IMG/VR virus record: IMGVR_UViG_3300030329_001485
Span: 1 to 48,813 of that record
Reading direction: 5' to 3' (one strand)
Length of the DNA stretch: 48,813 nucleotides
Source: a virus
Of this stretch, positions 19,458-28,800 are shown in pieces. The notes under the pieces were generated by a model that saw nothing but the letters and a program-made list of their open reading frames with translations, ran no database searches and was not told the DNA's origin. A program made the translations under genes and the position numbers. The first letter of the stretch is position 1, and every line of letters begins with the position of its first letter.

Positions 19458-19566
19458 ATTTTGCTAACCTCTTTCTTAATATATCTATTTTCATTCTTAA
19501 GATTTCGTTTTTACCTTTCTCTAACCGATATCTTAAATTCCAATTTATACCTCTTACGTTTTTCAT
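19369..19566 (-). CDS. Short basic protein overlapping the helicase start (65 aa)
   Basis: KNVRGINWNLRYRLEKGKNEILRMKIDILRKRLAKYED is basic and helical, compatible with a small nucleic-acid-binding or coiled-coil protein. The last ~30 residues overlap the helicase gene in another frame. Its ATG overlaps the primase stop as TAATG, the same coupling used elsewhere in this operon. This junction and the gap between primase and helicase favour a real gene. Confidence 0.5.
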   Translation of the reverse strand: MKNVRGINWNLRYRLEKGKNEILRMKIDILRKRLAKYEDYNTRPTGDREDNNVIEFSRSIHPTGD

Positions 19567-21095
19567 TAAAATGCCTCCTTGTGATACTCAACTTTTGATA
19601 TACTTGTTTCTACTTTTTTCATAGTTTTTATTTTGATGAGTCTTGGGTATTGTTTTTTAATTGGTATCCTGACCTCATCTACAAAAACATTTTCTAATCT
19701 TTTTATAAGATTACCTGTTTTAGTTTTATCTTGATCCCAATTATTCTTTTTGCAAAAGGCAAAAAAATCATCCATTCTAAAATATGTAAAACCCTCCTCT
19801 GTAAAAGGCAGCTTATTAAATATGTCGTCCATTGTTCTTGCTGATTGTCTATTGGTTGTCCAATCCTGTAGTAACCCTGTAATTTGATTCATGGGATCTA
19901 AAGACTCTAACGGCTCTACTTCTTGTAAATTCTGCATCATTGGTTTTAAAAAATATTGTTTCCAATCTTTTGGTTTTGGAACAGGCACAACTAAATTAGC
20001 TTGATCAAGACAGGCCAAAGCAAACAAAGGCGGACTATATAATTGTTCTGATTTTAATTCGATCCGCGTTCCACTTACATCTAAGAACCATTGAGGTGGA
20101 GTAGATTTGTATTTAGTAAGATTACCTAATACAGGCATCTCCTCTTCACCATAACCTACACCAAAACGTTTTGTTCTACACAAACCCGATTGACAGACCG
20201 CGTTAATTGGTGCGTCTTTACATCTATATTTATCATAGCCTTTTCTATTTACAGATTTAATTAATTGTTGAACCTCACTATTACTTAGTTTGGGCTCCAT
20301 ATATTTTAAATTAGCTTCTACAATTTTATCTTCCCAACTGTCTGGATGTGCTTGCTTGTAATATACAGCTATATTAAATAATGCATTGTTTCTTGACCCC
20401 TCACCAAAACCAACTGATGCCAGTTTGTTTAAGCAAGGAGGTCCACTAGGAAAAGCTTCTTCTATTGTTTTCTCTTCAATCTTGATCTCTTTGACTTGTG
20501 CTTCTGTGCACGCATGAACATCATAGAGCTTATAAAATTCCTCAAGTGTACAAGAGGAGCCACTATCGTTGATAGCATATCGTAATCCTTTTGTTCCATT
20601 GTAGTAGGGTAAGTTTAAGAAATTACCTGTGTCCCCACGTTCCACAAGTATTTCTGTTTGTTTGGGAAATATTTCGGATCCTTCGTATCCTAAAACTTTT
20701 GCAATTTTTTTAAGTGTGTTCTGCATGAGGGCTGCAGAAATAAAATCTTTTGTAAATAAAAATACGTGTGCGCCGCCTGATTTAGAACGGCAAACTATTA
20801 AGGGGAAATTAAGATTTCGTATGCTTTGAATGAGGCCGCCGTGGTCGAGATTGTAACTGTCAATATCAATACAGCCCCAACGACACGCATTGTCTTCGCG
20901 TATGGGGATGATGCCCAAAGCCGGACCTTTTCCCTGTAAATGGTTCTCCCACAAATCATCGCTAACATTCTTTCGAACAATGAATGCCTTGCCTTGTTGT
21001 TTTCCGTTTTCACTTCTTTCGCCTTTCTGGTATTGTCCATATGCTATTTTTAATCCTTCAAATATATTTTTAAATTTTTCTGTCTTCATTATCAT
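19566..21095 (-). CDS. TOTE-type archaeo-eukaryotic primase
   Basis: 509 residues. The N-terminal AEP domain has WGCIDIDSYNL (catalytic D-x-D), CRSKSGGAHVFLF (S-x..H motif) and SEIFPKQTEI followed by GNFLNLPYYNG, the FPKQ and LP.. signature of TOTE-family primases. A helical region (FGEGSRNNALFNIAVYYKQ, PriCT-like) and a Cys cluster (YRCKDAPINAVCQSGLC) follow, then a C-terminal part. It would make primers or act as primase-polymerase for the PolA replicase. ATG at 21089 is an alternative start. Confidence 0.85.
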   Translation of the reverse strand: MIMKTEKFKNIFEGLKIAYGQYQKGERSENGKQQGKAFIVRKNVSDDLWENHLQGKGPALGIIPIREDNACRWGCIDIDSYNLDHGGLIQSIRNLNFPLIVCRSKSGGAHVFLFTKDFISAALMQNTLKKIAKVLGYEGSEIFPKQTEILVERGDTGNFLNLPYYNGTKGLRYAINDSGSSCTLEEFYKLYDVHACTEAQVKEIKIEEKTIEEAFPSGPPCLNKLASVGFGEGSRNNALFNIAVYYKQAHPDSWEDKIVEANLKYMEPKLSNSEVQQLIKSVNRKGYDKYRCKDAPINAVCQSGLCRTKRFGVGYGEEEMPVLGNLTKYKSTPPQWFLDVSGTRIELKSEQLYSPPLFALACLDQANLVVPVPKPKDWKQYFLKPMMQNLQEVEPLESLDPMNQITGLLQDWTTNRQSARTMDDIFNKLPFTEEGFTYFRMDDFFAFCKKNNWDQDKTKTGNLIKRLENVFVDEVRIPIKKQYPRLIKIKTMKKVETSISKVEYHKEAF

Positions 21096-21111
21096 TTCTA
21101 ATTAATTTGTA

Positions 21112-21162
21112 AAGGGGAACCTCTCGATTCCCCTTCATAAAACTAAAACGGTGTTTTAGTTT
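21112..21162. terminator. Tandem hairpins at the end of the SSB-like gene
   Basis: First: AAACTAAAAC-GGT-GTTTTAGTTT (21140-21162), a perfect 10-bp stem including the stop codon. Second: AAGGGGAA-loop of 8-TTCCCCTT (21112-21135), a perfect 8-bp stem. Read on the minus strand they come one after the other between the SSB-like and primase genes. They probably reduce read-through or protect the 3' end of an abundant mRNA. Confidence 0.65.
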
Positions 21163-21913
21163 GTGATGTCTCTTCCACATCAGCTTTTGTTTGCACGTTT
21201 CCTTTTGAGACGTTTCCAGAGAAGTCCTTTGCATTTAAATACAAAGTCTTATCTTGTTGTCCCATGATTCTGTCCATGTTTACTACCCAACCATACCAAG
21301 AACCTTTATCGTTCTTTTGTAGATTTGATTGAAGTGTATACACTACCCCATGCATAGGAGGCACAGCAAATCCGCCTTTACCATCGTCAATCTGAACAGA
21401 CTTCATCATTGAATTCCATTTCTTACTGACACTCAACTGTGTTGATTTCATAGTAATTAAAGCAGGACTGTATCCGCCTTGTTTGTTTTCTACCATTACA
21501 TAGTAATAAGCAGTCTCTTCTAAGTAGTTACCGTTTGGTAATCTAATTTTAGAGCCATCTCTTTTACCTGTTTGGATAACCGGACTACCTGGTGAGTGTG
21601 TAGCCACAGGAGCACCTGGACCATCACCTCTATCAGACCATTCCGGATAGTCTTTTTTGTAGTAACAAGGAATAACCTTGATACCTTTTTTACCATCGAA
21701 CAAGTCGTTGGTAACAGTATTATAGATCATACCTGGTTTAGCACCATCTATAAACTTGCTATCACCGTCAGTCACCTGCGGAGATAGTTGTCCTAAGATT
21801 CTGATAAACGGTAACGCCATATCGTCTTGCGTCATGTTTTCAAAACCTTTTTGCAGATCGTTACCGAACAGGGCAACAGATCCGTTTTGTTTAGCTTTTA
21901 TTTCATTAGCCAT
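21143..21913 (-). CDS. Probable single-stranded DNA-binding protein (256 aa)
   Basis: Beta-rich middle with many aromatics and Gly (GMIYNTVTNDLFDGKKGIKVIPCYYKKDYPEWSDRG, AYYYVMVENKQGGYS, WYGWVVNMDRI). The end is polar to acidic and finishes TPF. A terminal Pro-Phe after acidic residues is the partner-binding tip of bacterial SSB and T7 gp2.5-type proteins. Neighbours are primase, helicase and polymerase. The OB fold is inferred, not proven by a motif. It ends in two hairpins, consistent with high separate expression. Confidence 0.55.
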   Translation of the reverse strand: MANEIKAKQNGSVALFGNDLQKGFENMTQDDMALPFIRILGQLSPQVTDGDSKFIDGAKPGMIYNTVTNDLFDGKKGIKVIPCYYKKDYPEWSDRGDGPGAPVATHSPGSPVIQTGKRDGSKIRLPNGNYLEETAYYYVMVENKQGGYSPALITMKSTQLSVSKKWNSMMKSVQIDDGKGGFAVPPMHGVVYTLQSNLQKNDKGSWYGWVVNMDRIMGQQDKTLYLNAKDFSGNVSKGNVQTKADVEETSQTKTPF

Positions 21914-21926
21914 TATTCATCCTCCA

Positions 21927-22490
21927 TTATTTTTTCCGGCTTATTTTTGTTTTGTCTTTAATCCATAGACTAAAAACATCAGAAGGCATGTCAAGGCCGG
22001 CCTTGACACGCTCCTCATATAGGGCTGTCAATGTATTCCACGCCACATCAGATTTCTGCTGTGGTGTAAAACCATTAGCAACCGCAAGGTCCAACAATTG
22101 TTGTGCCTTGTTATCTTCTCCTCTACCAAAACTTACAGAAACATTATTTTTAATAATATCTCCTAACCCCTGGTCTCGAAGCCATTGATAGGCAGCTTCT
22201 CTTCTTAAATTATCTTTTGGAAGAGTAGCCCTAAATTCTTTTTTTACAGAAACTTTACTACCATCTGCTAGTTTAATTTCTTGTAATCCCTGTTCTTGAA
22301 GAAGTTCTGGTATAACTCTAGAACTAATATCATCAGCTTCAGCTTTCTTTGCTTTCAACTTATCTTCTAGTTCTGCTACCTCGTCTTCTTTCTTTTTTAA
22401 CAATACACATTGTTGTGCAATGTCCGTTATTTCAATGTTATCTAACATATCTTTTGTGTCTTCTAACATCATATTTTTTACTTCACTCAT
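21927..22490 (-). CDS. Conserved replication-operon protein (187 aa)
   Basis: The N-terminal third is a coiled coil (KKKEDEVAELEDKLKAKKAEADDISS). Then comes a compact domain with EIKLADGSKVSVKKEFRATLP, YQWLRDQGLGDIIKNNVSVSFGRGEDNKAQQLLDLAV and a C-terminal KAGLDMPSDVFSLWI. I recognise the IKLADGSKV......AW LR..G.GDIIKN.V...FGRGED pattern from other phages beside the SSB-like gene. Possibly a binding partner of SSB or a nuclease inhibitor (the coiled-coil start recalls Gam); unproven. Confidence 0.7.
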   Translation of the reverse strand: MSEVKNMMLEDTKDMLDNIEITDIAQQCVLLKKKEDEVAELEDKLKAKKAEADDISSRVIPELLQEQGLQEIKLADGSKVSVKKEFRATLPKDNLRREAAYQWLRDQGLGDIIKNNVSVSFGRGEDNKAQQLLDLAVANGFTPQQKSDVAWNTLTALYEERVKAGLDMPSDVFSLWIKDKTKISRKK

Positions 22491-22492
22491 TA

Positions 22493-22900
22493 TTATCCTT
22501 TCTGATAGAGATCGAAATTTATTGGATAGTATTTAGCCTCTCTTCGATCCCATTTCAAGAGGTTAAATTTACCGTTTGTTTTATCACAAACGATTGCACA
22601 GGAGATACCAATAATAGCTGGATCACCTGTGAGCAATACATAATCTTGTTCTCTAAAATCTCGTAAATTTTTTTGCATCTTAAAAACAAATGGACTTGAA
22701 CTGAATATTATCTGTGAATCTGGGCCATAATTAGGCAAACAAATTACTAGATAACCAAAGTCTGATGCACCTAATATATTTATATTTGCAGGTGGATGCT
22801 GTAATACATACACAAATTTTTCATTAGGGTTGTTTTTACTAAAGTCTAAAAACTCCTTTAACGAATTTGGTTTATATAATTCAAAAATTTTATTCTTCAT
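22493..22900 (-). CDS. Conserved hypothetical protein (135 aa)
   Basis: An alpha/beta soluble protein: FELYKPNSLKEFLDF, KFVYVLQHPPANINILGASDFGYLVICLPNYGPD, DYVLLTGDPAIIGISCAIVCD and WDRREAKYYPINFDLY. Common in marine phages near replication genes, uncharacterised. First gene of the replication run on the minus strand; its promoter is shared in space with the divergent SNF2 gene (22913-22948). Confidence 0.7.
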   Translation of the reverse strand: MKNKIFELYKPNSLKEFLDFSKNNPNEKFVYVLQHPPANINILGASDFGYLVICLPNYGPDSQIIFSSSPFVFKMQKNLRDFREQDYVLLTGDPAIIGISCAIVCDKTNGKFNLLKWDRREAKYYPINFDLYQKG

Positions 22901-22912
22901 TCTATTTTGCTC

Positions 22913-22948
22913 TTGACATAGATATAAACATTCTTATATATATGTCAA
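22913..22948. promoter_or_regulatory. Divergent promoters for replication genes and SNF2
   Basis: CTTGACATA and TATGTCAAG (22912-22920 and 22941-22949) are a perfect 9-bp inverted repeat giving a -35 on each strand. TATATA-type -10 boxes lie at 16-18 base spacing. As at 6369 and 8913, each promoter's -35 is close to the other's -10. Confidence 0.7.
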
Positions 22949-22959
22949 GTAGAAAGTAT

Positions 22960-24393
22960 ATGAATTATAAATTTAAAACAAGACCATATAAGCATCAGCT
23001 TACTGCGTTGAAAAAATCGTGGGATAAAATAGAATATGGCTATTTTATGGAGATGGGTACAGGAAAATCAAAAGTGCTCGTCGATAATATGTCTATGCTT
23101 TATGATAAGGGCAAAATAAATGGGGCATTGATTATAGCACCAAAAGGTGTTTACACCAACTGGTTGTCTCAAGAAATACCAAATCATTTAGTTGACCACA
23201 TAAAACCCAAAATGGTACTATGGACTGCAACAACATCCAAAACAAAGGATAAAGAGTATCAACAATTATTTGAACCAGACCTAGACCTTCACATCCTTAT
23301 CATGAATGTTGAAGCTTTTAGTACAAAAAAAGGTGTAGAGTTTGCGTATAAATTTTTAAGAACCCATAAAACAATTATGGCTGTGGATGAGTCTACAACT
23401 ATTAAAAATCCAAATGCTAAAAGAACTAAAAACATATTGTTGCTTGGTAAGCACGCAAAATACAGACGTATTCTTACAGGATCACCCGTAACTAAATCAC
23501 CACTAGATTTGTATAGCCAATGTGCTTTTTTAGATGAACAACTCTTGGGACATGTATCTTATTATACATTTAGAAACAGATACGCTGTAATGGTAGATAG
23601 AAATTTTGGTGGTAGAAGAGTACAAATCGTAGGTAGTTATCAAAGATTAGATGAATTAGAAGAGATACTTAAAGAGTTTTCTTACAGGGTGCAGAAAAAA
23701 GATTGTTTAGATCTACCTAAAAAAATATTTATGAACAGAACAGTAGAACTAACTAAGGAACAAAAAGAAGCTTATGCCACAATGAAATCCGCGGCCCTCG
23801 CTCAACTAAAAGGTAAGATGGCTACAGCTCCTCACGTATTGACACAACTGATGCGACTACACCAAATTACATGTGGTCATTTAAAATCTGACGATGGTGT
23901 GATTACTAATTTTAAACACTCAAGAATAGAAGAATTGATTGATGTTATAGATGAAATGGAAGGTAAAGTTATTATATGGGCTAACTATGTACACGATATC
24001 AAAGAGATTACCAAAGCGTTAGAAAAAGAATATGATGAAGGATGTGTGGCTCAATATTATGGAGAAGTATCTTCGGAAGATAGACAAAAAGCAATTAAAG
24101 ATTTTCAAAACCCTAAATCAAAAGTTAGATATTTTGTAGGTAATACTCAAACTGGTGGATATGGTATTACATTAACGGCAGCTAGTAACGTAATTTATTA
24201 CTCTAATAGTTATGATCTAGAAAAAAGATTACAATCAGAAGATAGAGCACACAGAATAGGTCAACATAAGCCAGTAACATACGTAGATCTCATAGCAGAA
24301 AAAACTGTTGATGAAAAGATTATTAAGGCGCTAAGAAAAAAAATTAATATTGCATCTACGGTAATGGGTGATACAGTCCAAGATTGGATATGA
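22960..24393 (+). CDS. SNF2/DEAD-like superfamily 2 helicase
   Basis: 477 residues from the ATG at 22960; an ATG at 22942 lies on the promoter -10 and is less likely. Motifs: Q-like KTRPYKHQLTAL, Walker A MEMGTGKSKVLV, motif II MAVDEST, motif III ILTGSP, then the C-terminal helicase half with KVIIWANYVHD, NTQTGGYGITLTAASNVIYY (V) and QSEDRAHRIGQ (VI). This is the full SNF2-type core; such phage enzymes may remodel protein-DNA complexes at the fork. It is the longest plus-strand gene, convergent with the structural genes. Confidence 0.92.
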   Translation: MNYKFKTRPYKHQLTALKKSWDKIEYGYFMEMGTGKSKVLVDNMSMLYDKGKINGALIIAPKGVYTNWLSQEIPNHLVDHIKPKMVLWTATTSKTKDKEYQQLFEPDLDLHILIMNVEAFSTKKGVEFAYKFLRTHKTIMAVDESTTIKNPNAKRTKNILLLGKHAKYRRILTGSPVTKSPLDLYSQCAFLDEQLLGHVSYYTFRNRYAVMVDRNFGGRRVQIVGSYQRLDELEEILKEFSYRVQKKDCLDLPKKIFMNRTVELTKEQKEAYATMKSAALAQLKGKMATAPHVLTQLMRLHQITCGHLKSDDGVITNFKHSRIEELIDVIDEMEGKVIIWANYVHDIKEITKALEKEYDEGCVAQYYGEVSSEDRQKAIKDFQNPKSKVRYFVGNTQTGGYGITLTAASNVIYYSNSYDLEKRLQSEDRAHRIGQHKPVTYVDLIAEKTVDEKIIKALRKKINIASTVMGDTVQDWI

Positions 24394-24590
24394 AATACCC
24401 CTTTTACATAAGAATGGCTATACTAGTATGTGTTGGTGCGTTTGCACCCATAATAATTCATCACATTGTACACAAACTTTGGGATGTGAGTATATTGAGA
24501 GCAGCCGAAATAACTTTTATACTATGTATTCCAATTGCATATTGGATGTCTAGTAAGATTAATGAACGATGGCATGATGATAGAGAATGA
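24390..24590 (+). CDS. Two-pass small membrane protein (66 aa)
   Basis: Starts by ATGA overlap with the SNF2 stop. Hydrophobic segments at ~8-26 (AILVCVGAFAPIIIHHIVHK) and ~37-50 (AEITFILCIPIAYWM), then a charged end. Probably inner membrane with both ends on the same side. Function unknown; superinfection exclusion or lysis timing are possibilities only. Confidence 0.65.
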   Translation: MKYPFYIRMAILVCVGAFAPIIIHHIVHKLWDVSILRAAEITFILCIPIAYWMSSKINERWHDDRE

Positions 24591-24802
24591 AACCCATAAT
24601 GATCACATTACTTTATCTCACCTTTGGTGGAGATATAAAATTAGACACATTTGAAATACAAGATAGTTGTAGTAGTTGGTTTCATTCTAATATTACCACT
24701 GTTGAAAAGAAAAAGAAAACGTTTATGACTAATCATTATTATCATACCTATAAGGGTAAAAAGGTTATAGGTTATATTTGTGAGGGAGATGAACCTCAAT
24801 GA
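24587..24802 (+). CDS. Small secreted Cys-pair protein (71 aa)
   Basis: N-terminal MITLLYLTFGGDIKLDTF is hydrophobic and signal-like, then DSCSSWFHSNITTVEKKKK, NHYYHTYKGKKVIGYICEG. Cys pair about 40 residues apart (Cys28, Cys65). I recognise this LITLLYLTF..D.KL.TF...DSC.SWFH......HTY.GK.VIGYIC pattern from marine phages; function unknown. Starts by ATGA overlap. Its stop touches the convergent speD stop with no gap between. Confidence 0.7.
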   Translation: MKPIMITLLYLTFGGDIKLDTFEIQDSCSSWFHSNITTVEKKKKTFMTNHYYHTYKGKKVIGYICEGDEPQ

Positions 24803-25180
24803 TTAGAGATCAACTAATCCTGTTTCTCGGTTCAAGTATTTATATTCTATTTTGTGTATGTCAAAATCTTTCATAAGTTTATTACAAATATCTGTAGGAC
24901 TAAAATCACCACAACTATAAACATCCATTTGCATTAGTGCAGGTTTAGGCTCATCCCAAATATGCATGGCAATGTGAGATGTTTCTATAATTGCAATAGC
25001 TGTAATACCTCTGTTACCTGGCATATTACAATACTTTACATAAGGACCCATAAATACTTTCATATCTATAGACTCTATAAAACCTCTCATCCATTCTTGT
25101 AATTGTTCTTCGTCTGTTGGTGGTCTTACTGCCTCCGCACGAATAATTAAATGTTTATGAACCAGGAGGCTGTTCTTCAT
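24803..25180 (-). CDS. speD: S-adenosylmethionine decarboxylase-like pyruvoyl enzyme
   Basis: 125 residues, typical of small (class 1B) prokaryotic SpeD. The processing and active site is IETSHIAMHIWDEP, with Ser as the future pyruvoyl group and His as proton donor, followed by MDVYSCGDFSP with the catalytic Cys. The residue before Ser is Thr rather than the usual Glu. It would feed host polyamine synthesis; some SpeD homologues have become ornithine or arginine decarboxylases, so the substrate is uncertain. Start at 25180 is four bases after the endolysin stop; a longer start would run into it. Confidence 0.82.
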   Translation of the reverse strand: MKNSLLVHKHLIIRAEAVRPPTDEEQLQEWMRGFIESIDMKVFMGPYVKYCNMPGNRGITAIAIIETSHIAMHIWDEPKPALMQMDVYSCGDFSPTDICNKLMKDFDIHKIEYKYLNRETGLVDL

Positions 25181-25184
25181 GACG

Positions 25185-25637
25185 CTAGATCTCTTCGTAT
25201 TGAGTTTTACCTGCATCATTACGGAAGGCACGTAAAGTTTGTTTTCGGTTGCCTTCTTCGTTGTATGATACATGTAGCCATCCGCTATTTGCGTCGCCGT
25301 CGTAAAATTCTAAAATCGCTTGATCAAACTCTAGGTTTTGAGTGATCCAGTCAAATAATTCTCTATTGTCAACTCCATAACATTCAAAGTCGGCTGCCTG
25401 GCCACGGCAGTGCTGGGATTTTCTACTACTCCCGATTTTTTCTGATAAAATTTCAGAACGGTATCCTGATGATACACTTACAACTCCCCACTCATCTCTT
25501 ACAGGTTGCAATACATTTTCACAAAGCAACTTCAAATTTTCTATGTGTTCATCTGTAGGTTGATTAGAAATACCATGACGATCCGCTGTTTGCGAAGCTA
25601 CTAATTCTTTTAAAGAAAAGTTCTGACTTAGTTTCAT
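25185..25637 (-). CDS. Peptidase M15 endolysin (D-Ala-D-Ala type)
   Basis: 150 residues from the ATG at 25637, which overlaps the holin-like stop as ATGA. The zinc site is complete: SQHCRGQAADFEC (His and Asp ligands) and WLHVSYN (third His), with VSSGYRSEILSEKIGSS before it. M15A enzymes of this size cut peptide cross-links in peptidoglycan. No signal peptide after the chosen start, so export would need a holin, which precedes it. Lysis cassette order: holin-like, endolysin, speD. Confidence 0.88.
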   Translation of the reverse strand: MKLSQNFSLKELVASQTADRHGISNQPTDEHIENLKLLCENVLQPVRDEWGVVSVSSGYRSEILSEKIGSSRKSQHCRGQAADFECYGVDNRELFDWITQNLEFDQAILEFYDGDANSGWLHVSYNEEGNRKQTLRAFRNDAGKTQYEEI

Positions 25638-25828
25638 CCAAACATCCTTTCCAACACAAAGATTACTGCAGTTCCCGCAACAGTTAAAAGAACCCAATAG
25701 ATTTTATCTATCTTGCCGCCCAAATTTTCTACATCTTGGTGTACGTGTTTTAAATTTTTCTTGACACCTGAAATGTGTCCATACAAAGATAAAATGTGTT
25801 CTCGTGTTGTTTTAGGTTCTATTGCCAT
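25634..25828 (-). CDS. XhlA-like holin candidate (64 aa)
   Basis: An N-terminal coiled-coil-like part (HISGVKKNLKHVHQDVENLGGKIDKI) and one C-terminal membrane segment (YWVLLTVAGTAVIFVLERMF). This matches the plan of XhlA/haemolysin-type proteins often found beside endolysins. It overlaps the stop of the 25828 gene as TAATG and the endolysin start as ATGA. Membrane assembly and endolysin release are the likely job; a single membrane pass is minimal for a holin. Confidence 0.65.
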   Translation of the reverse strand: MAIEPKTTREHILSLYGHISGVKKNLKHVHQDVENLGGKIDKIYWVLLTVAGTAVIFVLERMFG

Positions 25829-28800
25829 TAGCCAATGCCTCTTTGTTTTAATCTTATTGCTCGTTCGTCGGGCGATAATAATGCAGTTTCTGCTACTGTC
25901 AACCCTGTCTCTGGTATTATATTTGTTGCTGTTGGTTGCACTACCGGTTCTGGTTGCTTGGGTAGTGGTGGGGTTTTGATTTCTGGTTGTGGTGTTTCTG
26001 CTACTTGTTCTACTTCTATATTCTCTACAGGAGCTTCACCTCTTAAATCTTGTTGGTCATAGTAGAACCCTTCACTTAGAGAATTATATTTTAAGTTAGA
26101 TATAACATCTTTTAACTCATATTTTGGATATAAATCATCATCAGATAAATTATATGAATAACCAAATCGTTCTTCGTTGTCTCTAATCTTTTTAATTTTC
26201 TTTTTAAATCTGGGTTCAGAAAAAGTTACTGGTACAAACTCACCGTTTAACAAACTGTTAATAGTTTTTCTACTTATACCTTTTCTCTCTTTAAATTTTT
26301 GTCTAATGTCGTACTCATCAATATCAAATCGTTTAGCTGCTTGAATAGCTTCATAGACTTCTTTTTGTAATCTAAATGCTTCTCTTTGCACAGCTATAAA
26401 TTCATCAACTAAAACTTGTCCTGTTCTTGCTCTAATATCTAACGGCGTATAAAACTTTTCAGCAGTATAAACTTCACTTCTAATTTTACTATAATCTGTA
26501 ATAATGCCATCTATACTCTCCAGAATATCTACGTTGTATGGTTTCAATCCTGTGCTTGCGCCAATAGCCACGTCAGAAGATTCTTTTATTGTTCCATACG
26601 CGGAGGGTTGTCTTATTATAGCATCTCTAACTTTTTGACTTGTTGAAATTATACCTGGCTCTATTACATCACCTATATGTTTAAGACTTTTTGTAAACTT
26701 TTCCCAATCACTATCTGAACCACTCCAAATTCTTCCTCCTGTTTTTTTTCTCCCACTAAATACTTCGGCGAAAGGTTGAAAACCAATAGGTTGTGAAATG
26801 TAAGGTTCAAGAAAAGTTCTAACAGGACCTCCTTTTCCAAAAATAATATTAGCATAGTCTCCAAAATTTAAGTTTTCTTTTACTATTTCTTTTTCTCTTT
26901 TCTTTGCAAAGAAAGCTTCAATAGGTTCTGTTACAGCATGTTGAGGAACAAAGTCTCCTAAACTTACAGCTTTAAATCTTCCTTTGTCTGCTTTAGTCAA
27001 CGCAACAATGTTATCGTTTCTTTGATATTCTGGTGCAAAAAATTGTCTATAAGCTGCCATGTCTTCTTCATTTAATTTTGTAAATTGACTATACAGTCCT
27101 TTTACTCCCATATTTAATCCACCTAACACTGTGTATAAACCAAGCAGTCCTCGAAGACCCATTGCTCTTAATTCTGGATTAGTTGATGAAGCTTCTTTCA
27201 TTGATATAAAAAGATTGTTTGCAGTAGTTCTTGTCATTTCTGCGGGAAAGGCAACGAAGTTACCAAAAGGTGTTCTTCTTAAACCAATAATAGCTTTAGG
27301 AACTTTACTATAAGTTGGAATTGTATTTCTTGTGTACCAAGCAGCTGCTTGTCTGATAGCTTCATTAATATCTACTTTTTGTCCAGTTAAAGTTGTATCT
27401 AATAAATCTCGTCCTGCTATTTCTTTAAACCATTGTCTAGCGTTACGTATATCATTTTTAAATAAATCTTTTGTAAACGATTTGTACCAATTATATGTAA
27501 ACCATTTCCAAACGTTATCACCTCCAGCATACATTCGTGCTGCTTTTTCTGTAAATGGATTTTTTTCTAAAAATTTAGCCAATCCTTCTACACTTGCAAA
27601 CTTACCATTTCTTACTTCTCTTAATACTGCTTGAAGCTCTGACGCTACAATGTTTTCATCTAACACACCGTACTTAATTCCCTCATCAATATTAGCCAGT
27701 AATTTTAATTCTGCTTGTGCATTACCTTTACCAGCATTAAATATATCATCTGCTACCATTGCAATGGCATCTGTTGCTGAAGCTCTTCCACCAATTACCC
27801 CTCTTGCAAGAGGGAACATCATAGCAGAATAAAAGTTTCTAACTTGTGTCTCTGGAGATAATACAGTCTTACCATATTGTGCTCCTGCTTTTAATTGTAA
27901 AGCATTTTTATAAACACCACTTTGTAAAAGACCATCTAACATTCCTTTAGAAGAAGTGATAGCTTCTACTAAATCTGGGGCTCCGTACAAAGGATTTCTT
28001 TGTGATTGTAATAATGTTTTCATAGTACCAATACCTCTAGCACCAGAAACAATTGTAGGAGCAGCAATCCCCGCTCTTTTAGCAGCTTCTTCTGATTTAA
28101 ATAAAATACCCGCTCTTTGTAATTCTTTAGCTAACCTATCAAACAACATTTTATTTGTTGACTGAGTTACCATTGAAGACATGGTTGTCATAACAGAAGC
28201 TTTTAAATTATTTTTTTGTCCTAATAAATTTTTAATAACAGTAGGTAATTCATCACCTGTTGCTATAAAGTTTTTTATTTTTAAGTATTTTCCAATTTCG
28301 TTTAAATTTTGAATAGGATCATATCTATCTACTTTACCTAATCTTAAAACTTCTCTTACCATAGCTTCGGCTTGTAGTTCTCTAGCTCTACCTTGAGATA
28401 CCCCCGAACCACCAAAAACTTTTCTTGCTTCAACTCTAAATACAGCACCACCCTTTCCATTAATTAAATTAAGAGCAAACTGTTTTGCTTTTTTAAATAA
28501 GGGTGAAGTTTCTTTTACTGCGTAACCAGGGTTTTCAAATATAGCAAAAGACTTTCTCATGTAGCCTTTTAAATTTTTTAACACTGCAGTTTTTAAATCA
28601 CCCGCTGGTAATAAATCACCAAATGTTTTTCGTATTTGATCTATATCTTTTTTTAAAGCTTGTGCTGTAACCTGTAATTCTTTAGGTAAAGCTCTTAATG
28701 TTTTTTGTCCTTTTAAAAATTCTAACACACCATCCAAATAATAATCTTGACTAGCCGGTGAGTTGTGTATCCCTTTGTTATATCTGCCTTCAAATGATTT

